Source of the DNA: Alphaproteobacteria bacterium
GTDB taxonomy: Bacteria > Pseudomonadota > Alphaproteobacteria > Rickettsiales > Midichloriaceae
Assembly (NCBI GenBank): GCA_013288625.1
Contig: JABDBN010000002.1
Coordinates: 41,445-105,444 of the forward strand
DNA length: 64,000 nucleotides
Direction: 5' to 3'
Numbering within the stretch: the stretch's first letter is position 1; every line of letters starts with the position of its first letter. A program made the translations under genes and the position numbers. The notes below the pieces were generated by a model. It ran no database searches and was not told where the DNA came from. It saw only the letters and a list, made by a program, of their open reading frames with translations. Shown here piece after piece: positions 49,942 to 59,429 of the stretch.

Positions 49942-52371
49942 ATGTTTAATATTGACGAAAAAATTATACCGTGGGGCGACAAAGAACTTAAGCTTGAAAC
50001 AGGCAAGGTGGCACGTCAAGCCACTGGTTCAGTAGTTGCAACCATGGGAAAAACAGTTGTGCTTTGTACTGTAGTAGCTGCTAGAAAACCTAAAGAAGGT
50101 GTCGACTTCTTTCCACTAACCGTGAACTATAATGAGAAATTTTTCGCTGCTGGTAAGATACCAGGTGGATTCAATAAGCGTGAAGGCAGACCTGCAGATC
50201 GTGAAACTTTGACTTCAAGGCTTATTGATAGGCCGATCCGTCCACTATTTATGGATGGTTTCTTTAATGAAGTTCAGGTGATTTGTACCACATTGTCATA
50301 TGACCCTGAATGTCAGCCTGATATAGTCGCAATGGCTGGTGTGTCCGCAGCGCTTGCTATATCTGGGATTCCATTTAATGGACCAATTGCCGCTTCACGT
50401 GTTGGATATAAAGATGGAGAATTTATACTTAACCCATCCGCAGAACAAATTGCAGATGGTAGCTTGCTTGACTTAGTGGTTGCTGGTACTGAAAAAGCAG
50501 TGCTTATGGTAGAATCAGAAGTTAAGGAACTAAGCGAAGAAATAATGCTCGGAGCTGTAATGTTCGGCTTTGAGAAATTCCAGCCTATAATTAAAGCTAT
50601 TAAAGAGTTTGCAAAAGCAGCTGGCAAACCGAAATGGGAAGTTGAAGTGCAAGATCATTCCGAGCTCAAGCAAAAGGTTAAAGAAATTGCTCAAGCTAAG
50701 ATCGAAGCTGCTTATACCAATATTGATAAGCAAGTTCGTCGCGAGCTATTAGATGCAGTAAAACTAGAGTTGAAAAATCAGCTAGTTGATGCTGAAGGAC
50801 TGCAAGAGCTTTGGGTCAATTATTGCTTTAAGGGACTTGAAGCAGAAATCGTGCGCGGAGCTATTATTGGCAAGAAAAAGCGTATTGATGGACGCACAAC
50901 TACTGATATCCGCAGAATTGAATCTGAGGTTAACTTTTTACCAAGCGTACATGGTTCTGCTTTATTTACACGAGGAGAAACTCAAGCATTAGTAACGCTT
51001 ACCCTAGGCACTGGTTCTGATGAACAAATAGTTGATGATATAGAAAGCGATCGTAAAGAACGTTTCCTACTTCACTATAATTTCCCTCCATACTCAGTTG
51101 GGGAAACTGGAATGATGAGAGCTCCGGGCCGTCGTGAAATAGGCCATGGGAAGCTTGCAGCCAGAGCAGTTGCTGCACTTATACCGACTAAGGAAGAATT
51201 TCCATACACAATGCGTATAGTATCTGAGATAACTGAATCAAACGGTTCTTCATCTATGGCTACGGTATGCGGTACATCGCTGGCTCTTATGGCTGCTGGT
51301 GTTCCCGTAAAATCACCTATTGCTGGTATCGCTATGGGGCTGATTATGGAAGGCAAGAAATATGAAGTTCTTTCTGACATTATGGGTGACGAGGATCACT
51401 TAGGTGATATGGACTTTAAAGTTGCTGGTACTCTTGAAGGAATTACTGCGTTGCAGATGGATATCAAAATTTCAGGCATTACAGAAGAAATTATGAAAAA
51501 AGCCCTTGATCAAGCTAAGGATGGCCGTATACATATTCTTGGTGAAATGGCAAAGACCCTAACTGCTTCAAAACCTGAGCTTGCAGAGCATGCGCCTCAG
51601 ATTAGAAAGCTTATGGTGCCTAAAGATCGTATTGGTGAAATCATAGGCCCTGGCGGTAAAATTATTAAGGATATTATTGAGAAGACCAAAGTTAAAATCG
51701 ATATCTCTGATGATGGCACCGTTCTTGTAGCGGCGACTTCAGCAGAATCCATGCAGGCTGGACTTGATATGATCAACGATATCATTGCAGTACCTGAGCT
51801 GGGAGAGGTATACAAAGGTCAAGTGAGTCGCATTGCAGACTTTGGAGCTTTCGTTAGTATTATGAAAAATTCTGAAGGACTGGTGCATGTGAGTGAAATG
51901 GCAGATTACCGTGTGCGCAGTCCCCGTGACCTTGTCAAGGAAGGCGATGAAGTTACCGTAAAGGTTATTGAAATCGATCGCACGGGTAAAGTCAGGTTAA
52001 CCATGAAAGGTCTTAATGATTTTGGAAGCAAGCCTGAGACAGATGATGAAGGCCAAGAACCTCAGCCACGCTCAGATGAAAACCCAGATTTTGAGCCTAG
52101 AAAGCCGCGTAGTGGTGGCGGGTACCGTCGTGATAATCGCAGACCACAGGGTAGTGGTGGAAGAGATAGGGATCGCGAAGGGTCTCGTGGAGGTGATCGA
52201 GGCAGAGATGGTGCTGGAGAGCACAGAGGGCGTGACAATCGCGGAGGAGACCGTTCTCGCAACAACGATAGACGCGAGCGTGGTGATAGCCGAGAAGGCC
52301 GCCAACATGCTAATGTTCATCACGATCCACAAGGATCTAGCTCATCTTCTAAGAAAAGAAGATTCTTTTAA
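49942..52371 (+). CDS. pnp: Polyribonucleotide nucleotidyltransferase with RG-rich C-terminal tail
   Basis: RNase PH, KH (IGPGGKIIKDI) and S1 domains, then ~85-aa R/G/D-rich tail. Confidence 0.97.
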   Translation: MFNIDEKIIPWGDKELKLETGKVARQATGSVVATMGKTVVLCTVVAARKPKEGVDFFPLTVNYNEKFFAAGKIPGGFNKREGRPADRETLTSRLIDRPIRPLFMDGFFNEVQVICTTLSYDPECQPDIVAMAGVSAALAISGIPFNGPIAASRVGYKDGEFILNPSAEQIADGSLLDLVVAGTEKAVLMVESEVKELSEEIMLGAVMFGFEKFQPIIKAIKEFAKAAGKPKWEVEVQDHSELKQKVKEIAQAKIEAAYTNIDKQVRRELLDAVKLELKNQLVDAEGLQELWVNYCFKGLEAEIVRGAIIGKKKRIDGRTTTDIRRIESEVNFLPSVHGSALFTRGETQALVTLTLGTGSDEQIVDDIESDRKERFLLHYNFPPYSVGETGMMRAPGRREIGHGKLAARAVAALIPTKEEFPYTMRIVSEITESNGSSSMATVCGTSLALMAAGVPVKSPIAGIAMGLIMEGKKYEVLSDIMGDEDHLGDMDFKVAGTLEGITALQMDIKISGITEEIMKKALDQAKDGRIHILGEMAKTLTASKPELAEHAPQIRKLMVPKDRIGEIIGPGGKIIKDIIEKTKVKIDISDDGTVLVAATSAESMQAGLDMINDIIAVPELGEVYKGQVSRIADFGAFVSIMKNSEGLVHVSEMADYRVRSPRDLVKEGDEVTVKVIEIDRTGKVRLTMKGLNDFGSKPETDDEGQEPQPRSDENPDFEPRKPRSGGGYRRDNRRPQGSGGRDRDREGSRGGDRGRDGAGEHRGRDNRGGDRSRNNDRRERGDSREGRQHANVHHDPQGSSSSSKKRRFF

Positions 52372-52379
52372 TCGTAAGG

Positions 52380-52406
52380 AAGGCCAGTTGAATAACTGGC
52401 CTTTTT
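52380..52406 (+). terminator. Rho-independent terminator after pnp
   Basis: AAGGCCAGTT-gaat-AACTGGCCTTTTT. Confidence 0.85.
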
Positions 52407-53847
52407 ATTCTTCTAAAAATTTCCCAAAATCTATAATCTCTGCAAAGTAGCCACTCTCCTTTACTTGATCGTGTACTCCATTTACATGAATAAGGACTGG
52501 TCTACATGAAAAACCCTTAGGATAATAGAAGCTATCTAGTTTTTTTTTCATCTCATCTAAAATAGTGGGTTGTATTTCATTCCTAGAGAACTTTATCTCA
52601 CAAGCGTAAAGATTACCAAATTTAGTTTGCAAAAGGTAATCGATTTGACACCCTGCGTGCCGGGAGGTCTTCCTTTGGAAATAAGGATTGTCTGATATAA
52701 TTTCATCTGGTTTAACCCTTAGAATATCCTTAATGTGTCGTCTGTTCTTTAGAACTAAATTCTCAAATTGAAGACCCATAATAGTATCCCAATTTGCTAA
52801 CGTAGTAAGTGATCTATAATCAAAGTCACCCTTCTCAATTTTCAATTTATATTGATCGATATACCTTAGATAAAATCTAAGATAATTGTCGCTTAACCGA
52901 AAGTGGCTGAGTTTAGAGACTTTTCCAGATATTAAATGCCAGGTGTAATCTCGAGTGATAAAGCCAGATTTAATTAAATCCTCCAAATACTCGCTTATAT
53001 AACCGCTCTGTTTGACAAGAAGCTTTTGGCATATATCCTTTATTTCCAGAGAGCCGTTAGCAAGAACTTTTATGATTTTTTTATAACTATTACTTCTGTA
53101 AGAAAAGAGGTCTGAAAATATATCATCAAACTCATTAACTAAAGTTCCGCCTCTTATAAAACATAGATCCTTTATATTTTCTTCTGCACTCAAGCTCGGT
53201 TTTATTTCTTCAAGGTAACGAGGAATACCTCCAGTAATAGCAAGGACTTTAAATTTCTCAAATGGAGATATTTGCTCTCCTAGTTTAGCCCAAAATTTAT
53301 TGCAGTCTGATAATGGTAATTCATCTACAGTCATGCGATAAGATATCCTGCCCACAAACCCAGTGCTGGATAAGATATTCTTCTCAATCCAGACTGAAGT
53401 AGAGCCACATAATATAAAAATTAACTTTGGGTTTTTCTTGAAGTGACTATCCCAAGCATTTTTAAACTTACCTAAAAAATCAGGATCTTTTGAGCCCATC
53501 CATGCAACTTCATCAAAAATAACAACCATTCTGCCTTGCTTAGTTTTATCAGCCAGCAATAAGAATAGTTTACTCCAATCGTCTGCCTTAATTTCCGGAA
53601 GCGTAGTTTGTACGCTTAATTGCCTTGAAAACTCATCAAGCTGTGATTGTTTTGTGGTCAATTTATTGGGAGGTGTGCCTGAAAAGGTGCAGAAGCTATA
53701 CTTCTTTGCAAACTCTTCAAGAAGGCGACTTTTCCCAATCCGCCGCCTGCCTTGAATTACAACTAGGCTTGCGGCATTTTTCTTAAATAGGTTTGTAAGC
53801 GTTTGTAGTTCTTTTTGTCTTCCGATAAACGTAGATAGCATTAACAT
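52405..53847 (-). CDS. Archaeal-type AAA ATPase (DUF234-type) with C-terminal nuclease-like motif
   Basis: Walker A QGRRRIGKSRLL, Walker B VVIFDEVAWM; C-terminal CQIDYLLQ...YACEIKFS resembles a D..ExK nuclease core. Confidence 0.85.
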   Translation of the reverse strand: MLMLSTFIGRQKELQTLTNLFKKNAASLVVIQGRRRIGKSRLLEEFAKKYSFCTFSGTPPNKLTTKQSQLDEFSRQLSVQTTLPEIKADDWSKLFLLLADKTKQGRMVVIFDEVAWMGSKDPDFLGKFKNAWDSHFKKNPKLIFILCGSTSVWIEKNILSSTGFVGRISYRMTVDELPLSDCNKFWAKLGEQISPFEKFKVLAITGGIPRYLEEIKPSLSAEENIKDLCFIRGGTLVNEFDDIFSDLFSYRSNSYKKIIKVLANGSLEIKDICQKLLVKQSGYISEYLEDLIKSGFITRDYTWHLISGKVSKLSHFRLSDNYLRFYLRYIDQYKLKIEKGDFDYRSLTTLANWDTIMGLQFENLVLKNRRHIKDILRVKPDEIISDNPYFQRKTSRHAGCQIDYLLQTKFGNLYACEIKFSRNEIQPTILDEMKKKLDSFYYPKGFSCRPVLIHVNGVHDQVKESGYFAEIIDFGKFLEE

Positions 53848-53869
53848 ACTCCAGGTCTTATGGTTTTTA

Positions 53870-53948
53870 TTTTACTACTACAAATCGACAAATGTCAATT
53901 ATTAGTAGTAATTTAGATCGCAATTTTTACTACTACAAATCGACAAAT
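53870..53948. repeat. Pair of 24-bp direct repeats upstream of the AAA ATPase gene
   Basis: TTTTACTACTACAAATCGACAAAT at 53870-53893 and 53925-53948; related inverted cores TTAGTAGTAA and TTGTAGTAGC nearby. Confidence 0.85.
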
Positions 53949-54053
53949 ATCGCTTTGTAGTAGCTCAATTTCTACTATCGCTTCTTAGATCACTAAAGGT
54001 TGATTTTATGAAATAGTATGTCATCCTAAAGAAAAATATCATCGCAGGTAGTT

Positions 54054-54575
54054 ATGCACGATCGTTACCCTCTTTCAATGCGCATTATACATTGGCTCAT
54101 GGCAGTTCTTATCCTCACCCTTCTAGGAGTGGGGCTCTGGATGGCAGATTTGCCTGCTGATTATCCTGATAGAGCTTATTATTATAGTATGCATAAATCA
54201 TTTGGGATCGTTGCCTTAATTTTTGTGCTGATGCGGGTTATAAATCGCGCTGGATCCGAGATACCAGAACTGCCCTATAAAATTAATAGATTTGATGAAA
54301 ATTTATCCCAGCTTGTACATTATACCTTATATTTTCTCATGATTGCTCAGCCAATTTGCGGCTTTGCTATGACTGATTTAGGAGGGCGTGATGTGATATT
54401 CTTTGGCTATAAGCTGCCAGATCTATTCCATACTAATAAAGAATTAGCCGGAAAATTCTGGCTAGCACATAAATACTTTGGGTATGCTTTGATTGTAGCT
54501 ATTTCCCTCCATATCCTTGGATCGCTAAAACACTACCTGGTTGATCGCATTAACCTCTTTAATAGGATGTGGTAA
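54054..54575 (+). CDS. Cytochrome b561 family protein
   Basis: YPLSMRIIHWLMAVLIL..., MHKSFG, HKYFGYALIVAISLHILGSLKHYLVDR. Confidence 0.9.
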   Translation: MHDRYPLSMRIIHWLMAVLILTLLGVGLWMADLPADYPDRAYYYSMHKSFGIVALIFVLMRVINRAGSEIPELPYKINRFDENLSQLVHYTLYFLMIAQPICGFAMTDLGGRDVIFFGYKLPDLFHTNKELAGKFWLAHKYFGYALIVAISLHILGSLKHYLVDRINLFNRMW

Positions 54576-54626
54576 TTTACAGGAAATTAAGCTATATTTC
54601 AGGCCTAGAATATGAAGTTTGCGGTC

Positions 54627-55100
54627 ATGAATAAATTTACCAAAATAATATATGCTTCGATAATTGCTTTCTTGGTGGTGCTTTCTGACCAGGTCAGCAA
54701 ATTCTATATTTTAAAAGCCCTTTCTTACATTGGGCAAACCATTGAAGTTTTTCCATATTTTAATTTTACCCTTTCTTTTAACTTTGGGATTAGCTTTAGC
54801 ATGTTTAATTCTCCTGGTCAGAACCAGTTACTATTATTGCTCATGTCTAGTGTGATTATCTTACTATTTTATGGCTGGCTCTACCGTTCCAGGGAAAAAT
54901 ATAACTGGATTCCCATAGGGATGGTTATTGGAGGAGCAGTTGGTAACATGATCGACCGCGCTAGATTTGGCGCGGTAACTGACTTTATAGATATAAGAAT
55001 TATGGGCTGGCATTACCCAACATTTAATATAGCTGACAGCTTCATCTGTATAGGCATAATAATGCTGGTTTTCTGGCCGACGGAGAAGCAACAGGCCTAA
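54627..55100 (+). CDS. lspA: Lipoprotein signal peptidase
   Basis: DQVSKF, GGAVGNMIDRARFGAVTDFIDIR, FNIADSFICIG. Confidence 0.95.
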   Translation: MNKFTKIIYASIIAFLVVLSDQVSKFYILKALSYIGQTIEVFPYFNFTLSFNFGISFSMFNSPGQNQLLLLLMSSVIILLFYGWLYRSREKYNWIPIGMVIGGAVGNMIDRARFGAVTDFIDIRIMGWHYPTFNIADSFICIGIIMLVFWPTEKQQA

Positions 55101-55104
55101 TCAG

Positions 55105-55608
55105 TTATGCTTTGCTGCGTCTGATCTTTCGTTGTAGTAAAAGAAATCCATAAAGCAACGCTTCGGCAGTAGGAGGGCAGCCTGGCACATAAACGTCTAC
55201 AGGTACAATGCGGTCACACCCTCTAACAACTGAATATGAATAATGATAATAGCCGCCACCATTAGCACAGCTACCCATTGAGATAACATAACGCGGTTCA
55301 GGCATTTGATCGTAAACCTTTCGCAACGCCGGCGCCATTTTATTAGTTAGGGTCCCGGCTACAATCATAACATCTGACTGGCGCGGGCTTGGCCTGAATA
55401 TAGTGCCAAATCTGTCAAGGTCATAGCGGCTGGCTGCTGTGTGCATCATTTCTACAGCGCAGCAGGCCAAGCCGAAAGTCATCGGCCAAAGTGAGCCAGT
55501 TCTAGCCCAATTAACTACATCATCTAGTTTTGCAAGGACGTACCCGCGGTTGTTGAGTTCCTTTTCAAAAAATTTATCAGGATTTTTAAGATTCGCAGTA
55601 TTTGTCAT
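55105..55608 (-). CDS. nuoB: NADH-quinone oxidoreductase subunit B
   Basis: [47 protein letters not shown]. Confidence 0.97.
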   Translation of the reverse strand: MTNTANLKNPDKFFEKELNNRGYVLAKLDDVVNWARTGSLWPMTFGLACCAVEMMHTAASRYDLDRFGTIFRPSPRQSDVMIVAGTLTNKMAPALRKVYDQMPEPRYVISMGSCANGGGYYHYSYSVVRGCDRIVPVDVYVPGCPPTAEALLYGFLLLQRKIRRSKA

Positions 55609-55622
55609 GACTTACCTCAAAA

Positions 55623-55988
55623 CTATTTCCATTCTAAAGCCCCTTTCTTCCATTCATAAATAAACCCAACTGTAAGGACCAAAAGAAAGAACATCATTGA
55701 CCAAAATCCTAAACTGCCTATATCCCTTAGTACAATTGACCAAGGGAATAAAAAGGCAATTTCCAAATCAAAAATAATAAACAAAATTGAGACCAGATAA
55801 AACCTCACATCAAAAGGTACTCTGGCATCATCAAAAACATCAAAGCCACATTCATAAGGAGAATTTTTTTCTTTATAACCCTGCTTTCTAGCTACAATAA
55901 AAGGTAGGCCGACCATTATAACCGCTAAGGCAGTGGCGATTGCCATAAAAATAAGAATAGGCAAATAGCTGGAGATTATATCATGCAT
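55623..55988 (-). CDS. nuoA: NADH-quinone oxidoreductase subunit A
   Basis: [41 protein letters not shown]. Confidence 0.96.
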   Translation of the reverse strand: MHDIISSYLPILIFMAIATALAVIMVGLPFIVARKQGYKEKNSPYECGFDVFDDARVPFDVRFYLVSILFIIFDLEIAFLFPWSIVLRDIGSLGFWSMMFFLLVLTVGFIYEWKKGALEWK

Positions 55989-55995
55989 AAATAAA

Positions 55996-56334
55996 TTACT
56001 TCTTATCAACCATCATATTGCGGGTCGCTGCAGGTAGTGATACAGTTAAACCATCAAGTTCTTCTGTTAAAATTATCTGACACCCCAGTCTTGAAGTATG
56101 CGTGAGCCCAAATGCAAGGTCAAGCATATCTTCTTCCTCTTCGCTTGCATTAGGCAGTTTCTCGTAAAAATCAGACTCAACAATCACATGGCAGGTCGAG
56201 CACGCCAAAGAGCCTTCACAAGATCCTTCAAGGTCGATCTTGTTTTGGTGCGCGATCTCCAGAATCGAAAGCCCTGTCTGAGCATCTATGGTTTTTTTAT
56301 TTCCCTGAGTGTCGATGAAAGTGATTTTTGGCAT
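55996..56334 (-). CDS. fdx: 2Fe-2S ferredoxin, ISC/adrenodoxin type
   Basis: [14 protein letters not shown] ... LGCQI cysteine motif. Confidence 0.93.
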   Translation of the reverse strand: MPKITFIDTQGNKKTIDAQTGLSILEIAHQNKIDLEGSCEGSLACSTCHVIVESDFYEKLPNASEEEEDMLDLAFGLTHTSRLGCQIILTEELDGLTVSLPAATRNMMVDKK

Positions 56335-56335
56335 A

Positions 56336-56686
56336 TTAAGCAGGTTGCGTTGAGGTTTGGGGTTTAATAATTTCCGCAACGGATTCCTGCTTTATTTTGA
56401 TTTTTACATTATCTGCAATTTGAATGAACACCTGGTTCTTATCATTATCTACCTTAATAATTTCGCCGAAAATGCCACCAGAAGTAATAACCTGATCCCC
56501 TTTGCTAAGTGCCTTTAACATAAGTAAATGTTCATTTGCACGCTTATTTTGAGGTCGAATAATCAAGAGATAGAAAACTGCCATAATCAGAATTAGTGGG
56601 GCAATGCCAGCTAGCATTGAACTTTGTTTTGATGCGGTTGCAACAGCTTCTTGTGCAAAAGCAGTACTAATGAAGAAATCAAACAT
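56336..56686 (-). CDS. yajC: Preprotein translocase subunit YajC
   Basis: [38 protein letters not shown]. Confidence 0.94.
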   Translation of the reverse strand: MFDFFISTAFAQEAVATASKQSSMLAGIAPLILIMAVFYLLIIRPQNKRANEHLLMLKALSKGDQVITSGGIFGEIIKVDNDKNQVFIQIADNVKIKIKQESVAEIIKPQTSTQPA

Positions 56687-56785
56687 ATTTTACCTGGATA
56701 TTTTTAGATATTATAACCCTAAAACTCAGCGCATGCAATGTTTTGCTCAATAATTATCCACTAGTCTCAATACTGTTAATATAAA

Positions 56786-57436
56786 TCACTTTTTAATAGC
56801 GATAGATAAGCCCTCTGCTGTGGGAATAAGAATAGCCTCAAAGCGAGTGGTATCAGCAAGCATTTCATTAAATTTGCGCATTGCTAGCCACATGCTCTTG
56901 TCAGCCTGAGGAGGTTGCGGGCTAATCACTGAGTCAAATAATAAGGTATTATCTGCAATGATCAAGCCACCTGGACGCAACAAATCATAGACCAAATCAA
57001 GGTATAAAGGATACCCAGTTTTGTTGGCATCGATAAATGCTGCATCAAAAGGGCCATATTTACCTAAACCAGGTAAAAGCAGGGCGGCATCCCCTTGAAT
57101 AATCTCCACTTTATTGTTGAGGCCAGCTTTCAAAATATTCGCTCTCGCTTCTCGATAATTCTCTTCTGATTTCTCAATGCTTATAAGCCTGCCTTCTTCT
57201 GGAAGCGAGCGGGCGATCCAAATTGAAGAATATCCAACCAGAGTGCCTATTTCTAAGACTTTAAGAGCGCCAGTCATTTTGAGCAATAGCTGTAAAAGCT
57301 TACCTTCCATAGCGGAAATTTGCATATTAAATCTTTTTGAATCCAGGCTTTCACTAATTTCTTTAAGTAAGCTATCTTCAGGCGCATAAAGAGACTGAAT
57401 ATAGGCAACGCATGGATTATATCTCGAACCAGCCAT
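56786..57436 (-). CDS. O-methyltransferase (CCoAOMT-like class I SAM-dependent)
   Basis: KVLEIGTLVGYSSIWIARSLP, AAFIDANKTGYPLYLDLVYDLLRPGGLIIADN. Confidence 0.9.
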   Translation of the reverse strand: MAGSRYNPCVAYIQSLYAPEDSLLKEISESLDSKRFNMQISAMEGKLLQLLLKMTGALKVLEIGTLVGYSSIWIARSLPEEGRLISIEKSEENYREARANILKAGLNNKVEIIQGDAALLLPGLGKYGPFDAAFIDANKTGYPLYLDLVYDLLRPGGLIIADNTLLFDSVISPQPPQADKSMWLAMRKFNEMLADTTRFEAILIPTAEGLSIAIKK

Positions 57437-57437
57437 T

Positions 57438-58964
57438 CTAGCTTTGCGGGGGATTATTAGGTGGCGATGAGGGAGCGTCGTTGATAATTGGAGTTAAAGC
57501 AGCTGGCTCTGCAGTAGCAGCTGGCTCTGCAGTAGCAGTTTGCTCCGTAGTAGCAGCTGGTTCTGGAGTAGCGGTCGGCTCAGCTGCAGCTTTGGGCGCT
57601 ATATCTATAACTACCTGATTTCTTCCCCCTTCTTTAGCTTTGTATAGGCATTGATCTGCTCGATGTAGGATCATTTCCAGAGTGTCATTTGGCCGAAGGT
57701 CGCTAATACCAATACTGCAATGACATGCTATCTCACCAGGGTCGACAGGGATTTTAAAAGGGGTTGCTTCTACTATCATCCTAATGCGCTCGGCAACTAG
57801 TTGAGCAGAAGTCGCCTCTGTATTTGGCAAAATAACTACAAATTCTTCACCGCCATAACGAGCACACAGATCAGTAATCCTTAGTGTTTTCATCAGCAAA
57901 TTGCCTATAACTTTAAGCACGGCGTCGCCAGAAGGATGGCCATAAGTGTCATTAACACGCTTGAAATGGTCTATATCTAGCATCATGAGAGATAATGGTT
58001 TTGAAGAATTCGTAGCCTGCTCGAGCATATTTCGCGCATGGATATCAAAATACCTGCGGTTATTCAGCCCCGTTAGTCCGTCAGTAATAGATTGAGTGAT
58101 GCTACTTAAATAATTTTCTTTAAGCTCATCCTGAAAATTCTTGCGCTTGATTTGGGTTGCACATCTGGCCATAAGCTCGTTGATATCCATTGGGGAAATA
58201 AGATAATCTGAAACCCCCATTTCCAGACCTCGATCAAGCATTTTCCTATCATTTTCATCAACTATTATAAGTATGGGAACGAATCTCAGTATTTCATTGC
58301 TTCGGAGCATGGAGCATAGCCTTAGTCCATCATCTTCAACCAGTAAAGTACTTATTATAGCTAAGGCATAGTCCTTTCGGACACCTGTATTTATCACCTC
58401 ATCAAAATTGGTTATAACATCTACAGTTATTTTTTGTGACTGCAGCTTAGCCACTATTTTATCGGTCTGAGTAGGATCGTCATCGACAAGAACAACTTTA
58501 GCTCCCTCAATTTTATTGCGTCGTTCCAGGCTTTCTTTAACAACTCCAAACTCTCGTCCGGTCTTATCTCTAAGACGCAATTCATCAGTCATGACTTTAA
58601 TGCGCACAAGGGATTTAAGCCTTGTCATTAAAGCATGGTCATCTATGGGTTTGGTCAAAAAATCATCTGCCCCGGCTTCAAGTCCTCTAACTTTATCTTC
58701 CTGAGCATGCAAAGCCGTTACCATTATGATCGGAATATGAGCGGTAAGAGGGTCGGACTTGATAATCTTTGTGGCCTCAAATCCATCCATCTCAGGCATC
58801 ATTACATCCATAAGAATAATGTCTGGTTGAACCGTCTTAGATTTTTCTACAGCTTCCTTTCCATTATAAGCTGTATGAACCTGGTAATATTCCTGCTTAA
58901 GCTTTGTATCCAGAAGCTTAACATTAAAGTCCACATCGTCAACTACCAGAACTCTTGCTGTCAT
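57438..58964 (-). CDS. pleD: PleD-type response regulator diguanylate cyclase (REC-REC-GGDEF)
   Basis: Two receiver domains and GGDEF-type RYGGEEFVVIL; adjacent to a DivK-like gene. Confidence 0.92.
   Translation of the reverse strand: MTARVLVVDDVDFNVKLLDTKLKQEYYQVHTAYNGKEAVEKSKTVQPDIILMDVMMPEMDGFEATKIIKSDPLTAHIPIIMVTALHAQEDKVRGLEAGADDFLTKPIDDHALMTRLKSLVRIKVMTDELRLRDKTGREFGVVKESLERRNKIEGAKVVLVDDDPTQTDKIVAKLQSQKITVDVITNFDEVINTGVRKDYALAIISTLLVEDDGLRLCSMLRSNEILRFVPILIIVDENDRKMLDRGLEMGVSDYLISPMDINELMARCATQIKRKNFQDELKENYLSSITQSITDGLTGLNNRRYFDIHARNMLEQATNSSKPLSLMMLDIDHFKRVNDTYGHPSGDAVLKVIGNLLMKTLRITDLCARYGGEEFVVILPNTEATSAQLVAERIRMIVEATPFKIPVDPGEIACHCSIGISDLRPNDTLEMILHRADQCLYKAKEGGRNQVVIDIAPKAAAEPTATPEPAATTEQTATAEPAATAEPAALTPIINDAPSSPPNNPPQS
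57499..57588. repeat. Degenerate 18-bp tandem repeat, about five units, in the pleD 3' end
   Basis: Two exact copies of GCAGCTGGCTCTGCAGTA and three diverged copies, encoding A/T/E/P-rich repeats. Confidence 0.8.
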
Positions 58965-58972
58965 TTTTGGCC

Positions 58973-59353
58973 TCAGGTATTAAGATAATTTTCAACAAGT
59001 TTAATAAACTCACTGAATATAATGGGCTTTTCAATATATTCTTCATAGAATTCAGAGGGTAGTTCCTGGCTAATGCGCGCTTTAGAAAAGGCGCTAATTA
59101 CAAAGATAGGAATTTTCTTAAGTTCAGGGTATTGCCGTACTTGTTTGGTAGCATCAATGCCTGACATACCAAAAAGCTGGATATCCATAAGAATTAAATC
59201 TGGCTTATATTCCTGAGTTTTAGGTAACACATCGTGGCCATTGCTTACATTCGCTACTTCATAACCTTTAAATTTTAAGAAGTCCCTAACAAGCTTGGCA
59301 TTGATTTCGTCGTCTTCTACTAGTAAAATTCTCTTTACTTCTGTCATGTGCAT
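58973..59353 (-). CDS. divK: Single-domain response regulator DivK
   Basis: KRILLVEDDEINAKLVRDFLKFKGYEV, PDLILMDIQLFGMSG. Confidence 0.9.
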   Translation of the reverse strand: MHMTEVKRILLVEDDEINAKLVRDFLKFKGYEVANVSNGHDVLPKTQEYKPDLILMDIQLFGMSGIDATKQVRQYPELKKIPIFVISAFSKARISQELPSEFYEEYIEKPIIFSEFIKLVENYLNT

Positions 59354-59359
59354 TAATGA

Positions 59360-59407
59360 GCAAACATAGTTATAAGCTTATTAAAGCAGACTAATGCCTA
59401 TGTTTGC
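59360..59407. promoter_or_regulatory. 10-bp perfect inverted repeat in the divK/tilS divergent promoter region
   Basis: GCAAACATAG (59360-59369) and CTATGTTTGC (59398-59407), 28-bp spacer. Confidence 0.5.
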
Positions 59408-59429
59408 AAACAAATTATTACATATTTAA

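Noticed and set aside
52016-52450. 144-aa + strand ORF overlapping the pnp tail (and reverse ORFs 52062-52265, 52072-52332)
   Set aside because: Shadow frames of the RG-rich pnp tail; low-complexity translations.
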